The position numbers and the translations under genes were made by a program. The notes under the pieces were generated by a model. It was not told the origin of the DNA and made no database searches. It saw only the letters and a program-made list of their open reading frames with translations. Below are positions 8,180 through 17,851 of a stretch of 64,000 nucleotides of DNA, in pieces (position 1 is the stretch's first letter; every line of letters begins with the position of its first letter). The stretch covers positions 248,001 through 312,000 of the forward strand of contig JAKFVT010000033.1 of assembly GCA_021732005.1 (NCBI GenBank), read 5' to 3'. This DNA comes from Mycobacterium sp. Lineage in GTDB: Bacteria > Actinomycetota > Actinomycetes > Mycobacteriales > Mycobacteriaceae.

Positions 8180-8623
8180 GTGAGCACTTGGGACGACAGC
8201 ACTGATACCGGCGAATACAGCGTCGAGGACGACAACCAGCTCCAACCCGAGGACACGTTGGTCGACCGCGGCGTCGACGACATCCTCGACGAGGGCATTT
8301 CCCCTCCGGAGCGGCCGGTTGCCCGCACGAACCTCGACCACCCCGGCCCGGAGACTTTGGACGAGCTGCTGGCCGAGGAGGAACCCGATCCGGTGTCCCG
8401 GCTGAATAACGTGCTCGACGAATTGGACGGCTCCGATGGTGACGAGTCCGACTATCCGGAGGACGACGAGGTCGGTCGGGCGCGATCGGGCCGGCTGGTG
8501 GCTCCCGATGCGGGCTTCGGCGAGGACGACGAGTCCGAACTCGTCGCCGAGGACGTCGGCATCGACGGCGGGGCGGCCTCCGCGGAGGAGGCCGCCATGC
8601 ACGTCATCGAGGACGAGGACTGA
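8180..8623 (+). CDS. DUF5709 acidic protein
   Basis: 147 aa from GTG 8180. Strikingly acidic, with many Asp/Glu and few hydrophobic residues. Signatures include QLQPEDTLVDRGVDDILDEG, PPERP, ETLDELLAEEEPD and the ending EEAAMHVIEDED, which I recognise as the actinobacterial DUF5709 family. Likely cytoplasmic and largely disordered; no function is known. Divergent from the redox operon, separated by 135 nt that must hold both promoters. Confidence 0.75.
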   Translation: MSTWDDSTDTGEYSVEDDNQLQPEDTLVDRGVDDILDEGISPPERPVARTNLDHPGPETLDELLAEEEPDPVSRLNNVLDELDGSDGDESDYPEDDEVGRARSGRLVAPDAGFGEDDESELVAEDVGIDGGAASAEEAAMHVIEDED

Positions 8624-8640
8624 GCACGAGCGCCGCTCCC

Positions 8641-11040
8641 CTAGGCGCTCAACTGGTCGTTGATGACCTTCGTCGGATCGAGCAGTACCTGCGTGTTGCC
8701 GTCGAGCGTGGACGAGATCGTGCCGGTGATCGTCGTCGTCAGCTTGTTGATGGTGGCGTTGGCCGTCAGTGAGCCGGTGTGATCACCGGAGACGCTGATG
8801 TTGGCCTTGTACACGATCGAGGCTTGACTCGCCCCCGTGCTCGTCGACTCGGAGCCGTTGAGGATCATGCCTTCCTTGTTGACGTAATTGGTGTACGTGA
8901 CGGTCCGGATCGTGTTGCCGGCGGTCGTCGGATCGGGCGCTTCCGTGACGTAGGCCGTACCGCCGTACTGACTGGTGTACGCCCCGACCGGCGGTAGCGG
9001 CGCCGCCCCGGATTTGTAGGTGCTCAGAGTCGGCGCCCAGTCTGCATTCGGGGTGACCAGGTCGCCCTGCACCGTGCCGACGCTGGTCGTGTACTTCAGG
9101 TTGGTGAGTACCAGTCTGGAATCGGCCGGGTTGGTGTTGCTGCGCTCCCAGAAGGCCACCGACGTTCCGTCGGCGTTCCAGCTCGGCATGCTGCGCGCGG
9201 CGTAACCATCGCCGGTGACGAACAGTGGGATGCCATTCTCGCCCTTGACGTCGTCTTCGACCGCGACCAGCCACTCCTGGTTGGACACGTTGATGCCGGT
9301 GCCGCTCGGATAGTCCGCGGTGGCGAGCTTCCCGGCATAGGCGTTGTACACGCTGCCCTGAATGTAGGCGGGCAGCAGCGCGGGGCGATCGATGCGGGTC
9401 ATCGGGGTGAGGGCGTCGAGCCCTCGGGTGCTGCAGATGGCGATCCACGTCTGGTTGGGCGACATGTCGACGTCCTCGTCGTAGTCGAGGTTGCCTGTCA
9501 GCCGGGTGACGTTCCCGGTGGCCAGGTCAACGACGACGTCATCGACATTGCCGGCCTCGTACTGACCACCCAGGACGATCACACCCTTGCCGTCCGGGGT
9601 CCACTGCTTACCCTCACCGACCGGGTAGACCACCCGGGCATCGTCGATGTGGTACTCGGGCGCTCCGGTGGTCGCGTTGGTGGTCAGATCCAACTTGCCG
9701 ACGATGGGTACCGCAGTGATGAGATTGCCTGTGCCCAGCTGGATTTGACTGAAGAGCACATACTTTCCGTCGGGGGAAATCCGCATCTCGCGTTGCTTGT
9801 CGATCGCGATGGATCCCGATGCCGGAGTGATGATGGGGATCAGCGCCGCCGGCGACGTATCGGTGGCTGGCTGGTACACGACGTTGGTGTAGGAACCAGT
9901 AGCCGGATTCACCGACTGCATGACCATGCGGCCCGAGCCGTCGGCGGTGGGAACCGGCTTGTTCAGATTGTTGGTGATGCTCGTCGAAATTCCGCAGGTG
10001 ACGCAGGTGACGGTCGAGCCGTCAGTGTCGGCGGCGCTGATCGAGTAGATCTCGGCGCGCCCACCGGCCACCGGCGTCCCCGAGAAAAACAGAGTCTTAC
10101 CGTCCGGGCTGAACCGGGGGATCTGGGGGTTGGTGATCGTGCTGGGCACGTTCAGGATCACCCGCGTGGCTTGCGGACTGAGCACGGTCAGGCTGCTGCT
10201 GGCCGATGCGGTGCGCGAGCTGAATGGCATCAGCACGTTGAACTTGCCGTCAGTGACCGAAATCGTGAACGAATCAGATTGAGCCGCATTGTAATTGATG
10301 TCGTTCGGCGTGTAGGTGAAGTTGCCGGTGGCCTGGTCGATCGTCAGCGTGCCGTACTTGGGCCCCTGGGTGACGGTGTACTTCAGCGCATCGCCTTCGA
10401 TATCGGTGGCGCCGATGCTGCCGGTGACGGTCTGGCCGGTCTGCACCGTGGTGGTCGGGGTTCCGATCGTCGGCGCCTGGTTGAACAGATCGCGTCGGAC
10501 GGAACCCAGGGCCGTCCAGACGATAGGCACGATGGGCCCACTGTTGGTGGGCGGCGGCTTGAGGAACGGATTGAGCAGCGAGGTGACGGCGCTGTTCAGC
10601 AATCCGAGCGGGTTGGGCGCGACGACGGGTGCGCTGACCGCGGCCGGCACGGACGAGACAGCGGTCCGCAGGTTGCCGGCCTTCAGCTTCGGTGCGGCCG
10701 GCGTGACGGCCGCTGCCACCGCTGCGGCGCCGCTCGAATCGCTCGACTTCGCCGTGGCGGCGGGCTTGGCGATGCGGCTGCCTCTAGCCTTGGCGGTACC
10801 GGTGGCCCGCGGCCCGGCGTGGGCCGACGACGATCCGCCGGACGATGAGCCACCGGCGGAGGAAGTGGACGAGGATGAACCCGAGGAGCTCCCGGTCGAG
10901 TCCGCCGCCGCAACCCCGTGACCAGCAGCGACCGCCCCGGCCAACCATGCGGCGGCGGCAATGCCGCCATACGCACCGATCTTGGCGGCATCGTGAAGTG
11001 ACAGTGGCAGCGGTTTGGCAGGCCGACGATCAGCAGTCAT
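8641..11040 (-). CDS. Large exported protein with cadherin/VCBS-like domain and TolB-like beta-propeller
   Basis: 799 aa from ATG 11040, which has GGGGAG upstream. The frame is open another 203 codons upstream, but that part is antisense to the ROK gene. Order: basic N-terminus and hydrophobic segment (GAYGGIAAAAWLAGAVAAGH, residues about 16-40); Ser/Gly/Ala-rich linker; a cadherin/VCBS-like domain (DALKYTVTQGPKYGTLTID, FTYTPNDINYN, DSFTISVTDG); then repeated PD40/TolB-type blades (RFSPDGKTLFFSG, RISPDGKYVLFSQ, QWTPDGKGVIVLGG, PSWNADGTSVAFW). Probably a surface or wall-associated binding protein. The divergent ROK gene and the 24-bp repeats between them suggest sugar-responsive control. Confidence 0.8.
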   Translation of the reverse strand: MTADRRPAKPLPLSLHDAAKIGAYGGIAAAAWLAGAVAAGHGVAAADSTGSSSGSSSSTSSAGGSSSGGSSSAHAGPRATGTAKARGSRIAKPAATAKSSDSSGAAAVAAAVTPAAPKLKAGNLRTAVSSVPAAVSAPVVAPNPLGLLNSAVTSLLNPFLKPPPTNSGPIVPIVWTALGSVRRDLFNQAPTIGTPTTTVQTGQTVTGSIGATDIEGDALKYTVTQGPKYGTLTIDQATGNFTYTPNDINYNAAQSDSFTISVTDGKFNVLMPFSSRTASASSSLTVLSPQATRVILNVPSTITNPQIPRFSPDGKTLFFSGTPVAGGRAEIYSISAADTDGSTVTCVTCGISTSITNNLNKPVPTADGSGRMVMQSVNPATGSYTNVVYQPATDTSPAALIPIITPASGSIAIDKQREMRISPDGKYVLFSQIQLGTGNLITAVPIVGKLDLTTNATTGAPEYHIDDARVVYPVGEGKQWTPDGKGVIVLGGQYEAGNVDDVVVDLATGNVTRLTGNLDYDEDVDMSPNQTWIAICSTRGLDALTPMTRIDRPALLPAYIQGSVYNAYAGKLATADYPSGTGINVSNQEWLVAVEDDVKGENGIPLFVTGDGYAARSMPSWNADGTSVAFWERSNTNPADSRLVLTNLKYTTSVGTVQGDLVTPNADWAPTLSTYKSGAAPLPPVGAYTSQYGGTAYVTEAPDPTTAGNTIRTVTYTNYVNKEGMILNGSESTSTGASQASIVYKANISVSGDHTGSLTANATINKLTTTITGTISSTLDGNTQVLLDPTKVINDQLSA

Positions 11041-11055
11041 TGGAGGACTCCCCGG

Positions 11056-11107
11056 TTTAATTGGTGTGACGTACTTAATACGATTTAGTTGGTGTGACGA
11101 ATTTAAT
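11056..11107. promoter_or_regulatory. Two 24-bp direct repeats in the divergent promoter, probable ROK operators
   Basis: Copies lie at 11056-11079 and 11084-11107, 28 bp start to start. They share TTTA-TTGGTGTGACG-A-TTAAT and differ at three positions. They are AT-rich islands in GC-rich DNA, the kind of site bound by NagC/Mlc-type ROK regulators. They occupy most of the 99-bp gap between the two genes, so a bound protein could control both directions. Confidence 0.65.
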
Positions 11108-11139
11108 AGCAGCTCGTTGCGGGCGGCGTCAAGGAGGGT

Positions 11140-12336
11140 GTGCTGAAACAGTCGGAATCGACGAAACAGAGCAGGCAGGTCGCACGTCTCCTGCAGCGCC
11201 AGCGCGTCGTTCATCTGCTGCGCACGTCTGGCCCGCTGGCCAGGGCTGACCTGGCTGACCGACTCGGTCTGCCACGACCATCGATCACCACACTCGTCGC
11301 GGATCTGATCGAGGACGGCACCCTCGTCGAGTTGGAGTCCCGCATCGAGGGCGCCGGCTCTCGCGGTCGGCCGCGCATCCTGCTCGACTGCAACCCCGAG
11401 GCACGCCGAGTCCTGGGTATTCAGATCGACGGGATCCGCGCGCGGGTCGTCCTTGCCGATGCCACGGGCAACATCTCCCACGAAGATCAGACGCCGACAG
11501 GTGATCGGGACGCTGCGGTGGTCATCCGCTCGATCACCCGCATCGCCAAGAAGCTGATGAGCGACCCGGACGGTAAGCAGGCCTCCGTCGTCGGCGTCTG
11601 CATACCTGGACTCGTCAACGACGCCACCGGTCTGGTCATCGCGTCCCACGAGCTCGGCTGGACCAATGTCGAACTGGGCAAGCTTCTTTCACGCGATCTC
11701 GGCATCCCAACAGCAGTTCAGGACACCACCAAGGCGATCACGCTCGCCGAGACGATCGCCGGTGCGGCACGGGAGGCTCGCACGGCGGTGGTCCTGGATC
11801 ACGGCGGTCGACTGGGCGTCGGACTGATCATCGACGGACGGCCCTACTCGGGTTCGACGGGCGTCGCCGGCGCCATCGGGCATGTACCCGTCTACGGCAG
11901 CGTCGCGCCGTGCCGATGCGGACGGACCGGGTGCGTGGAAGCCGACATGTCGATGTACGCGATGCAGGCCGCAGCGCCGCAGACCGTCGGCAAGACGTAC
12001 GAGGACGTCGACATCGATGCGCTACGCGAGGAGAACGCTCGAAACGAGATCTCGCAGAAAATCATTCGCGATGTCATCGACCGGGTCGCTCATACCGCCG
12101 CGCTGATCGAGGCGCTGCTCGATCCGGAGCTGATCATCGTGGCTGGCTTGATCGTCGAGTTCGACGAACTGGCCGACGGCTTGATCGCCCGCATCGACGA
12201 ACTCCGTCCGCCGGAGCGGCAGGGCCGCACCACCACGGTTCGGTCCAACATCAGCCGCGACGCACCGATCGCGGTAATCGTTGCGCTGCAACAACTCGAC
12301 CCCGACATCGCGGGGATGCTGCACACGTCGGCGTAG
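11140..12336 (+). CDS. ROK-family transcriptional regulator
   Basis: 398 aa from GTG 11140, preceded by AAGGAGG. N-terminal winged helix-turn-helix (residues about 15-70: VVHLLRTSGPLARADLADRL, GLPRPSITTLVADLIEDG), then a ROK sugar-kinase-like domain with VLGIQIDGIRARVVLADATG, the glucokinase-like loop TGVAGAIGHVPV, and the zinc motif CRCGRTGCVE. Such proteins are sugar- or sugar-phosphate-responsive regulators. It is divergent from the propeller protein gene and probably regulates it and itself. The effector is unknown. Confidence 0.85.
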   Translation: MLKQSESTKQSRQVARLLQRQRVVHLLRTSGPLARADLADRLGLPRPSITTLVADLIEDGTLVELESRIEGAGSRGRPRILLDCNPEARRVLGIQIDGIRARVVLADATGNISHEDQTPTGDRDAAVVIRSITRIAKKLMSDPDGKQASVVGVCIPGLVNDATGLVIASHELGWTNVELGKLLSRDLGIPTAVQDTTKAITLAETIAGAAREARTAVVLDHGGRLGVGLIIDGRPYSGSTGVAGAIGHVPVYGSVAPCRCGRTGCVEADMSMYAMQAAAPQTVGKTYEDVDIDALREENARNEISQKIIRDVIDRVAHTAALIEALLDPELIIVAGLIVEFDELADGLIARIDELRPPERQGRTTTVRSNISRDAPIAVIVALQQLDPDIAGMLHTSA

Positions 12337-12340
12337 CCGG

Positions 12341-14146
12341 CTAGCGCACGGCAGCATTGATTGATGGCTTGTCGATCATTCCCTTCTCGACACCCCAGAT
12401 CGTGGCGATGGTGCGGTACTCCCCGGTGTCGATCAGGTGCTGCAGCGCCTGGCGCAGCGGCTCGGCGAGACCGGAATCCTTGGCCACCGGCCAGCCGTAC
12501 GGCGCGGAGTCGAACACCGCGCCGGCTGCCTCGAGTTGTCCGCCGCTCGTCTTGATCGTGAACCCGGTGACGGGCGAATCGGCCGACATCGCATCGACTT
12601 CACCGGCCATCAGCGCGGTGTTGAGATCATCCTGACGGGTGTAGATGACCTTCTTGATCGCGGGCTTCCCGGCAGCCACGCATGCCTTGCTCTTGGCCGG
12701 CAGCTCCTCGGACTCCTGCAGCGACGGGTAGGCCACCCCGACCCTGAGGCCGCAGGCGTTGTCGGGGTCGATCGCGGCGCCGGGCCGCTGCGCCCACAGG
12801 GTGCCGGCCCGGAAGTAGGTGACGAAATCGGCTGCGGCTTCGCGTTCTTTGGTGTCGGTAAACGACGACATGCCGAGGTTGAAATCGCCCGCGCGCACCG
12901 ACGGGATGATGGCCTCGAACGCGGTCTCGCGATATTCCGCTGTCAGGCCGAGCGTGCGGGCAACAGCATTCATCAGGTCGACGTCGAACCCGACCACTTT
13001 GCCGTCGGCGTCGATGAATTCGTTTGGCGCGTAAGGAATATTCACGCCGACGACGAGCCGGCCCGAGTCCCGGATCTTGGCCGGCACCATCGCCGCGATG
13101 GACGGCACCGCACCGTCCGCCTGCGGTAGCGGCTGCGAGCTGGATGCGGTGCCCGCCAGACTCGTTGCGCTGGAAGACCGATTGTCCGATCGCTGCCATT
13201 GCCAGGCACCCACACCTGCGGCGGCCACCAACAGGACGGCTGCTCCGACGGCGGCAAACGCGCGCCGGCGGTGTGGCCGTGGCGCTGTGGCCAGGACGTG
13301 CCGCCCGGAACTCCCGGTTCTGCGGACCCGTGCGGTCAGGGCCTGGCGCGCGGCAGCGGCCAGCTCCCCAGCGCTGGCGTACCGCTGCGCGGCCTTCTTG
13401 GCCATGCCCTTGGCGATGACGTCGTCGAACGCGGCCAGTTTGGGGTTCTTCTCGGACGGTCGCGGGGCCGGCGTGGTCATGTGCCCGGCGATCTGCTGTT
13501 CCAAGCTGTCATCCGGGTACGGCCGGTCGCCGGTGAGGCATTCGTAGAGGACGCACGCCAGGGCGTAGACATCCGATCGGTGATCGGCCTGACTGCCGCT
13601 GAACCGCTCCGGGGCCATGTACGCCAGCGTCCCCAGCGTGCTGCCGGCCGTCGTCAGCCCCGCCTCACTGGCGGTGCGGGCCAGCCCGAAGTCGATCAGG
13701 TAGGCGAAGTCGCGGCCGGTGATCAGGATGTTGGACGGCTTGACGTCGCGGTGGATCAGGCCGGTGGCGTGGGCGGCGTCCAGGGCTGCGGCGACCTGCT
13801 CGGTGATGCTGACCGCGAGCGCAGAGTCCAACGGCTTGCCGGTGTCGGACAGGATCGATCCCAGCGTGCGACCCTCGATCAGCCGCATGTCCAGGTACAA
13901 CCGTCCGTCGATCTCGCCGTATCCGTGGATGGGGACGACGTGCGGTTCGTTGAGGGCGGCGGCGGCCTGAGCCTCCCGCCTGAATCGTTGCTGGAAGGTC
14001 TCGTCCTCGGCCAGCCGGTGCGGCAGTACCTTGAGGGCGACCACCCGGTCGGTCTTGGTGTCGAAGGCCCGGTAAACCTCACCCATACCGCCGCGACCTA
14101 TCAGCTCCTGCAGCTGATAGTGCCCAAATGGTGTCGCCTCCACCAT
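12341..14146 (-). CDS. Ser/Thr protein kinase fused to extracellular solute-binding domain
   Basis: 601 aa. The N-terminal Hanks-type kinase has GRGGMGEVYRAFD (ATP loop), VALKVL (Lys), HRDVKPSN (catalytic loop), LIDFGLA (Mg loop) and APERF. After a basic linker comes one membrane helix (AFAAVGAAVLLVAAAGVGAW, about residues 290-312). The C-terminal half is a periplasmic SBP_bac_3 domain (GRLVVGVNIPYAPNEFIDAD, VGFDVDLMNAVARTLGL, GDFNLGMSSFTDTKERE). The layout suggests that binding of an amino-acid-like ligand outside controls phosphorylation inside. It is convergent with the ROK gene, 4 nt apart. The start has no strong SD, but the kinase domain begins at residue 7. Confidence 0.9.
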   Translation of the reverse strand: MVEATPFGHYQLQELIGRGGMGEVYRAFDTKTDRVVALKVLPHRLAEDETFQQRFRREAQAAAALNEPHVVPIHGYGEIDGRLYLDMRLIEGRTLGSILSDTGKPLDSALAVSITEQVAAALDAAHATGLIHRDVKPSNILITGRDFAYLIDFGLARTASEAGLTTAGSTLGTLAYMAPERFSGSQADHRSDVYALACVLYECLTGDRPYPDDSLEQQIAGHMTTPAPRPSEKNPKLAAFDDVIAKGMAKKAAQRYASAGELAAAARQALTARVRRTGSSGRHVLATAPRPHRRRAFAAVGAAVLLVAAAGVGAWQWQRSDNRSSSATSLAGTASSSQPLPQADGAVPSIAAMVPAKIRDSGRLVVGVNIPYAPNEFIDADGKVVGFDVDLMNAVARTLGLTAEYRETAFEAIIPSVRAGDFNLGMSSFTDTKEREAAADFVTYFRAGTLWAQRPGAAIDPDNACGLRVGVAYPSLQESEELPAKSKACVAAGKPAIKKVIYTRQDDLNTALMAGEVDAMSADSPVTGFTIKTSGGQLEAAGAVFDSAPYGWPVAKDSGLAEPLRQALQHLIDTGEYRTIATIWGVEKGMIDKPSINAAVR

Positions 14147-14521
14147 CTACTCCTTGGCAGCTCCCCCGACCGTCGATTGAAGCTACATCACCTTTGCCAA
14201 GGATGCCGCGGGTCGGCGAGCGGAGGTCACAGGTAGCTCATTCCGCCTGCGAGCCTTCGACTACCTGCGCCTTGGCACGGTACGGTCATAGCGGCTGACC
14301 CACCAGCCTCGCGGAAACGTCACGGCGGCGATCTGAACGCCCCGCCGAACCGGTGCCTACCGGCCCGACGTAAACCGACCACAATTCCGGCGCCAGACCG
14401 TGGGCGCGTGGCCGATCACCAACTCGACTGAGCGCTGCTTCACCCCACTACTCGCGGCAGTCACCCTGCAGCGACAACATCGCACGTCGCACCCTGCGCG
14501 GCAGGCAGAAGGAAGGCTCCG
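14147..14521. other. Intergenic region between divergent kinase and acyl-ligase genes
   Basis: No coding signature. It must hold promoters for both directions. AAGGAAGG about 6 nt before the TTG at 14522 is a plausible ribosome binding site for the ligase. I see no strong palindrome. Confidence 0.5.
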
Positions 14522-16156
14522 TTGAGCCAATTCACCGAAACCATGCTCAGTAACGCCCAATGGAGCATGAAGGGCATGGTCACCGGCGAGCCCGACGCCC
14601 CAGTGCGCCACAGCTGGGCTGAGGTGCACGCACGGGCCAGCCGGATTGCCGGCGGCCTGGCAGCAGCTGGTGTCGGCCACGGCGATGCCGTGGCCGTTCT
14701 CGCGGGGTATCCCGTCGACATCGCGCCGACGGCTCAGGGCATCTGGATTCGAGGCGCCTGCGTCACCATGCTGCACCAGCCGACGCCGCGCACCGACCTG
14801 CAGCGCTGGGCTGAGGAGACAATGGCGGTACTCGAGACGATCGACGCCAGAGCCGTCGTCGTCGGTGCGCCGTTCCTGCCGGCCGCGCCGCTGCTCACCG
14901 AGCGGGGAATCCGGGTGGTGATCGCCGAGGAACTGCTGCAAGCGGCCCCGGTCCGCCCGGTGGAGTCCCGGGACGACGACCTTGCCCTGATGCAGCTGAC
15001 CTCGGGCTCGACCGGCTCCCCCAAGGCGGTCCAGATCACGCACGCCAACGTCGTCTCGAACGCCGAGGCGATGTTTGTCGGTGCCGAGGTCGATGTCGAA
15101 ACCGACGTGATCGTCAGTTGGCTGCCCTGCTTCCACGACATGGGTATGACCGGCTTCCTGACCGTGCCGATGTACTTCGGTGTCGAGCTCATCAAGGTCA
15201 CCCCGATGGACTTCCTTCGCGATAACTTGTTGTGGGTCAAGCTGATTGACAAGTACAAGGGCACGATGACCGCCGCCCCCAACTTTGCCTACAACCTTCT
15301 GGCAAAGCGACTGCGCAGCCTGGCATCGCCCGGCCAATTCGACCTGTCGTCGCTGCGGTGGGCGCTGTCAGGCGCCGAGCAGGTCGATCCGGCCGACGTC
15401 GAGGACCTGTGTGCTGCCGGCGCACCGCACGGGCTGCGGCCCGAGGCGATCCTGCCTGCCTACGGCATGGCCGAGACAACCGTCGCCGCGTCGTTCTCCA
15501 CGTGTGGCGCTGGCATGACCGTCGACGAGATCGACGCCGATCTGCTGGCTGTCCTGCATCGCGCCGTACCCGCAACCCGAGGGAACACCCGGCGGCTGGT
15601 GACACTCGGTTGCCTGCTGAACGGGCTGGAGGCCCGCATCCTCGACGAGGACGGCGCCGTGCTGGGCACCCGCGGGGTCGGCGTGATCCAACTCCGGGGT
15701 GCCCCTGTCACGCCCGGGTACACCACGGTCGCCGGGTTCATCTCGGCGCAGGACGATCAGGGTTGGTACGACACCGGCGACCTGGGCTACCTGACCGAGA
15801 ATAAGGAGATCGTCGTCTGCGGCCGGCTCAAAGACGTCATCATCATGGCCGGGCGGAACATCTATCCGACCGACATCGAACGCGCCGCCGCCCGCGTCGA
15901 CGGCGTGCGCCCGGGCTGCGCGGTGGCCGTCCGGCTCGATGCGGGGCATTCCCGCGAATCGTTTGCGGTGGCGGTGGAGTGCAAAAATTTCGATGACCAC
16001 GACGAAGTCCGCCGGATCGAACACCAGGTGATCCACGAGGTGGTGGTGGAGGTCAACGCCCGGCCACGCAACGTGGTGGTCCTCGCCCCGGGAGTCATCC
16101 CCAAGACTCCGTCCGGCAAGTTGCGGCGCGCTCACGCCCTGGCGTTGGTCACCTGA
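14522..16156 (+). CDS. FadD-like fatty acyl-AMP/CoA ligase
   Basis: 544 aa from TTG 14522, with AAGGAAGG upstream. An adenylate-forming (ANL) enzyme: P-loop-like motif [16 protein letters not shown] (about residues 160-175), [46 protein letters not shown] and the C-terminal catalytic lysine region [10 protein letters not shown]. The short N-terminus and the [14 protein letters not shown] segment resemble mycobacterial fatty acyl-AMP ligases that load polyketide synthases, but a CoA-ligase role cannot be excluded. No PKS neighbour is visible. Confidence 0.8.
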   Translation: MSQFTETMLSNAQWSMKGMVTGEPDAPVRHSWAEVHARASRIAGGLAAAGVGHGDAVAVLAGYPVDIAPTAQGIWIRGACVTMLHQPTPRTDLQRWAEETMAVLETIDARAVVVGAPFLPAAPLLTERGIRVVIAEELLQAAPVRPVESRDDDLALMQLTSGSTGSPKAVQITHANVVSNAEAMFVGAEVDVETDVIVSWLPCFHDMGMTGFLTVPMYFGVELIKVTPMDFLRDNLLWVKLIDKYKGTMTAAPNFAYNLLAKRLRSLASPGQFDLSSLRWALSGAEQVDPADVEDLCAAGAPHGLRPEAILPAYGMAETTVAASFSTCGAGMTVDEIDADLLAVLHRAVPATRGNTRRLVTLGCLLNGLEARILDEDGAVLGTRGVGVIQLRGAPVTPGYTTVAGFISAQDDQGWYDTGDLGYLTENKEIVVCGRLKDVIIMAGRNIYPTDIERAAARVDGVRPGCAVAVRLDAGHSRESFAVAVECKNFDDHDEVRRIEHQVIHEVVVEVNARPRNVVVLAPGVIPKTPSGKLRRAHALALVT

Positions 16157-16223
16157 CCGCAGCGGTACATTGGTCGCGCGGGGATCCCGCTGTCTCCGCC
16201 CAGTGACACCTGGGGAGGGGCCG

Positions 16224-17039
16224 ATGGACGACTACGACGTGCAGCCAGGCCGCAAGCCACCCCCGGAACCAGAGCTCTCCCCGGCTCAGCTCCAGTCTGA
16301 CGAACTTGACCTGAACGCTGGGCTCGGCGGTTTGGCGGGGATCATCGCGGACGCGGCCAGCGTCGACGAAATGCTGGGCCAAGTAGCGCAATTCGCGGTT
16401 CAGGCGATACCGGGCGCCGACGGCGCCGGCGTCACGGTGATCGAGCCCCACCACCCGGATTCAGGCGACGACTTACACATTCAGGCGTGGTCGGTGACCG
16501 CGGACTTCATTCAGGCCATCGACACCCTGCAATACGACAAGCTCGGCGAGGGGCCATGCATCACCTGCCTCAGGTCCGCACGGCCCGCGGTCAGCGGTTC
16601 GCTGGGCAGCGACCGCCGCTGGCCGCATTTCGGCGGGGCGGTGGCCCGCATGGGCGTGCATTCGGTGCTGGCACTGCCGCTGACCGTCGGTGATCGGGTG
16701 ATCGGCGCGATCAACTCCTACGCCCACGGACGCGATGCATTCACCGAACACGCCGTCCAACTGGGGACCCAATTCGCCGGCCCCGCAGCGGTATCGGTGT
16801 ACAACGCGCAACTACTGGCCAGCACCCGACTGCGCACGACACAACTGCAAAAGGCGCTGCGCAGCCGGGCAGTGATCGACCAGGCGATCGGCATCATCCG
16901 CAGCCGCTCCGGCGGCACTGCGCAGGAGGCCTTCGACCGTCTCACCCGCATCAGCCAGCGGGAGCACATCAAATTGGCTGACGTGGCTGAGCAACTCGTC
17001 GACGAGGCGGTCCGGCGGGCCCGGGCACGTCAGCAGTAA
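16224..17039 (+). CDS. GAF-ANTAR domain protein
   Basis: 271 aa from ATG 16224, which has a strong GGGGAGGGG ribosome site; the frame is open 18 codons further but unconvincingly. GAF domain at about residues 30-175 (IIADAASVDEMLGQVAQFAV, KLGEGPCITCLRS, VLALPLTVGDRVIGAINSYA). C-terminal ANTAR domain (KALRSRAVIDQAIGIIRSRS, EAFDRLTRISQREHIKLADV). ANTAR domains bind paired-hairpin RNAs and prevent transcription termination; the GAF domain would sense the signal. Convergent with a second GAF-ANTAR gene. Confidence 0.85.
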   Translation: MDDYDVQPGRKPPPEPELSPAQLQSDELDLNAGLGGLAGIIADAASVDEMLGQVAQFAVQAIPGADGAGVTVIEPHHPDSGDDLHIQAWSVTADFIQAIDTLQYDKLGEGPCITCLRSARPAVSGSLGSDRRWPHFGGAVARMGVHSVLALPLTVGDRVIGAINSYAHGRDAFTEHAVQLGTQFAGPAAVSVYNAQLLASTRLRTTQLQKALRSRAVIDQAIGIIRSRSGGTAQEAFDRLTRISQREHIKLADVAEQLVDEAVRRARARQQ

Positions 17040-17050
17040 CCGCTTACTGC
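17033..17050. terminator. Shared hairpin between convergent GAF-ANTAR genes
   Basis: GCAGTAA-CCGC-TTACTGC forms a perfect 7-bp stem with a 4-nt loop. The TAA stop of the plus gene (17037-17039) and the stop of the minus gene (17044-17046) both lie in the stem. It has no U-tract, so it may be a weak bidirectional terminator or an RNA-end stabiliser. Confidence 0.5.
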
Positions 17051-17808
17051 CGGCCTTGGCTATGGGCGAGTTCGGTGAGCGCCCTGACCAACTCCGGCCG
17101 GGTGTACCGGTCCCTCATCAACCGCCGCGCAACATCCGTCAGGTGCTCGCCGCGCATCCGGCTGTAAGTGCGGATCAACCGGAATGCCTCATCCATCGAG
17201 ACACCGAGCACCTCGCTGACAAACCCCTTGGCCTGCTCGACGATGACACGGCCGATCAGTGCCGACCGCAGCGGCGACACCACGGTGGCGAGGGTGGGCG
17301 GGTGCTCTTGCAGGACCGCCACACATGCGATGTGGGCGAGGGTCTGAGCGACCAATTGATCCGCCTCGCTGAGTCCACCGGGCTGGGTGTCGAACAAATT
17401 GAGCGCTCCGAGCACCACGCCGGCCGCGCGCATCGGCAAGGCGTGCACCGAGGCGAAGCCGGCCTCCTTCGCAGCCGGGGCGAACCGCGGCCACCGGTCG
17501 ACTTCTTTACTGATGTCGGGCACCACGACCGGCTCGCCGCTGCGGTAGCAGTCGATGCAGGGCCCCTGCTCGGCCTGAAGTTGAAACAGCTCGATATCAC
17601 GCGTCTGCTCTGAGGTCGCGGCCACCAAATGAAGGCGCCGCAGTGGGTCGGGGAGGAGGAACCCCGCCGAAGCGATGTCGAGCAGTTCGGCACAGCGTTC
17701 GGTCAGTTCCGTCAGCAGATCCACAACGTCGAAATCGTCGAGCAGGCTGTCGACCAGTGACACCACCGCACTCAGTACACGAGTTTCGCGAAGGTCATCG
17801 CTCACCAT
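17044..17808 (-). CDS. GAF-ANTAR domain protein
   Basis: 254 aa. Start taken at ATG 17808 (MVSDDLRETRVLSAVVSLVD) because GGGAGG lies 6 nt before it; the ATG 33 nt upstream has no such site. GAF domain about residues 10-150 (LLDIASAGFLLPDPLRRLHL, AEQGPCIDCYRSGEPVVVPD, VHALPMRAAGVVLGALNLFD). ANTAR domain at the C-terminus (VIVEQAKGFVSEVLGVSMDE, AFRLIRTYSRMRGEHLTDVA). Likely co-transcribed with the GAF-ANTAR gene upstream (43 nt gap). Target RNA unknown. Confidence 0.85.
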   Translation of the reverse strand: MVSDDLRETRVLSAVVSLVDSLLDDFDVVDLLTELTERCAELLDIASAGFLLPDPLRRLHLVAATSEQTRDIELFQLQAEQGPCIDCYRSGEPVVVPDISKEVDRWPRFAPAAKEAGFASVHALPMRAAGVVLGALNLFDTQPGGLSEADQLVAQTLAHIACVAVLQEHPPTLATVVSPLRSALIGRVIVEQAKGFVSEVLGVSMDEAFRLIRTYSRMRGEHLTDVARRLMRDRYTRPELVRALTELAHSQGRQ

Positions 17809-17851
17809 GGCTTGCCTCCCGGCCTGGATGTGCGTGCGCATCTGTCGTCGT

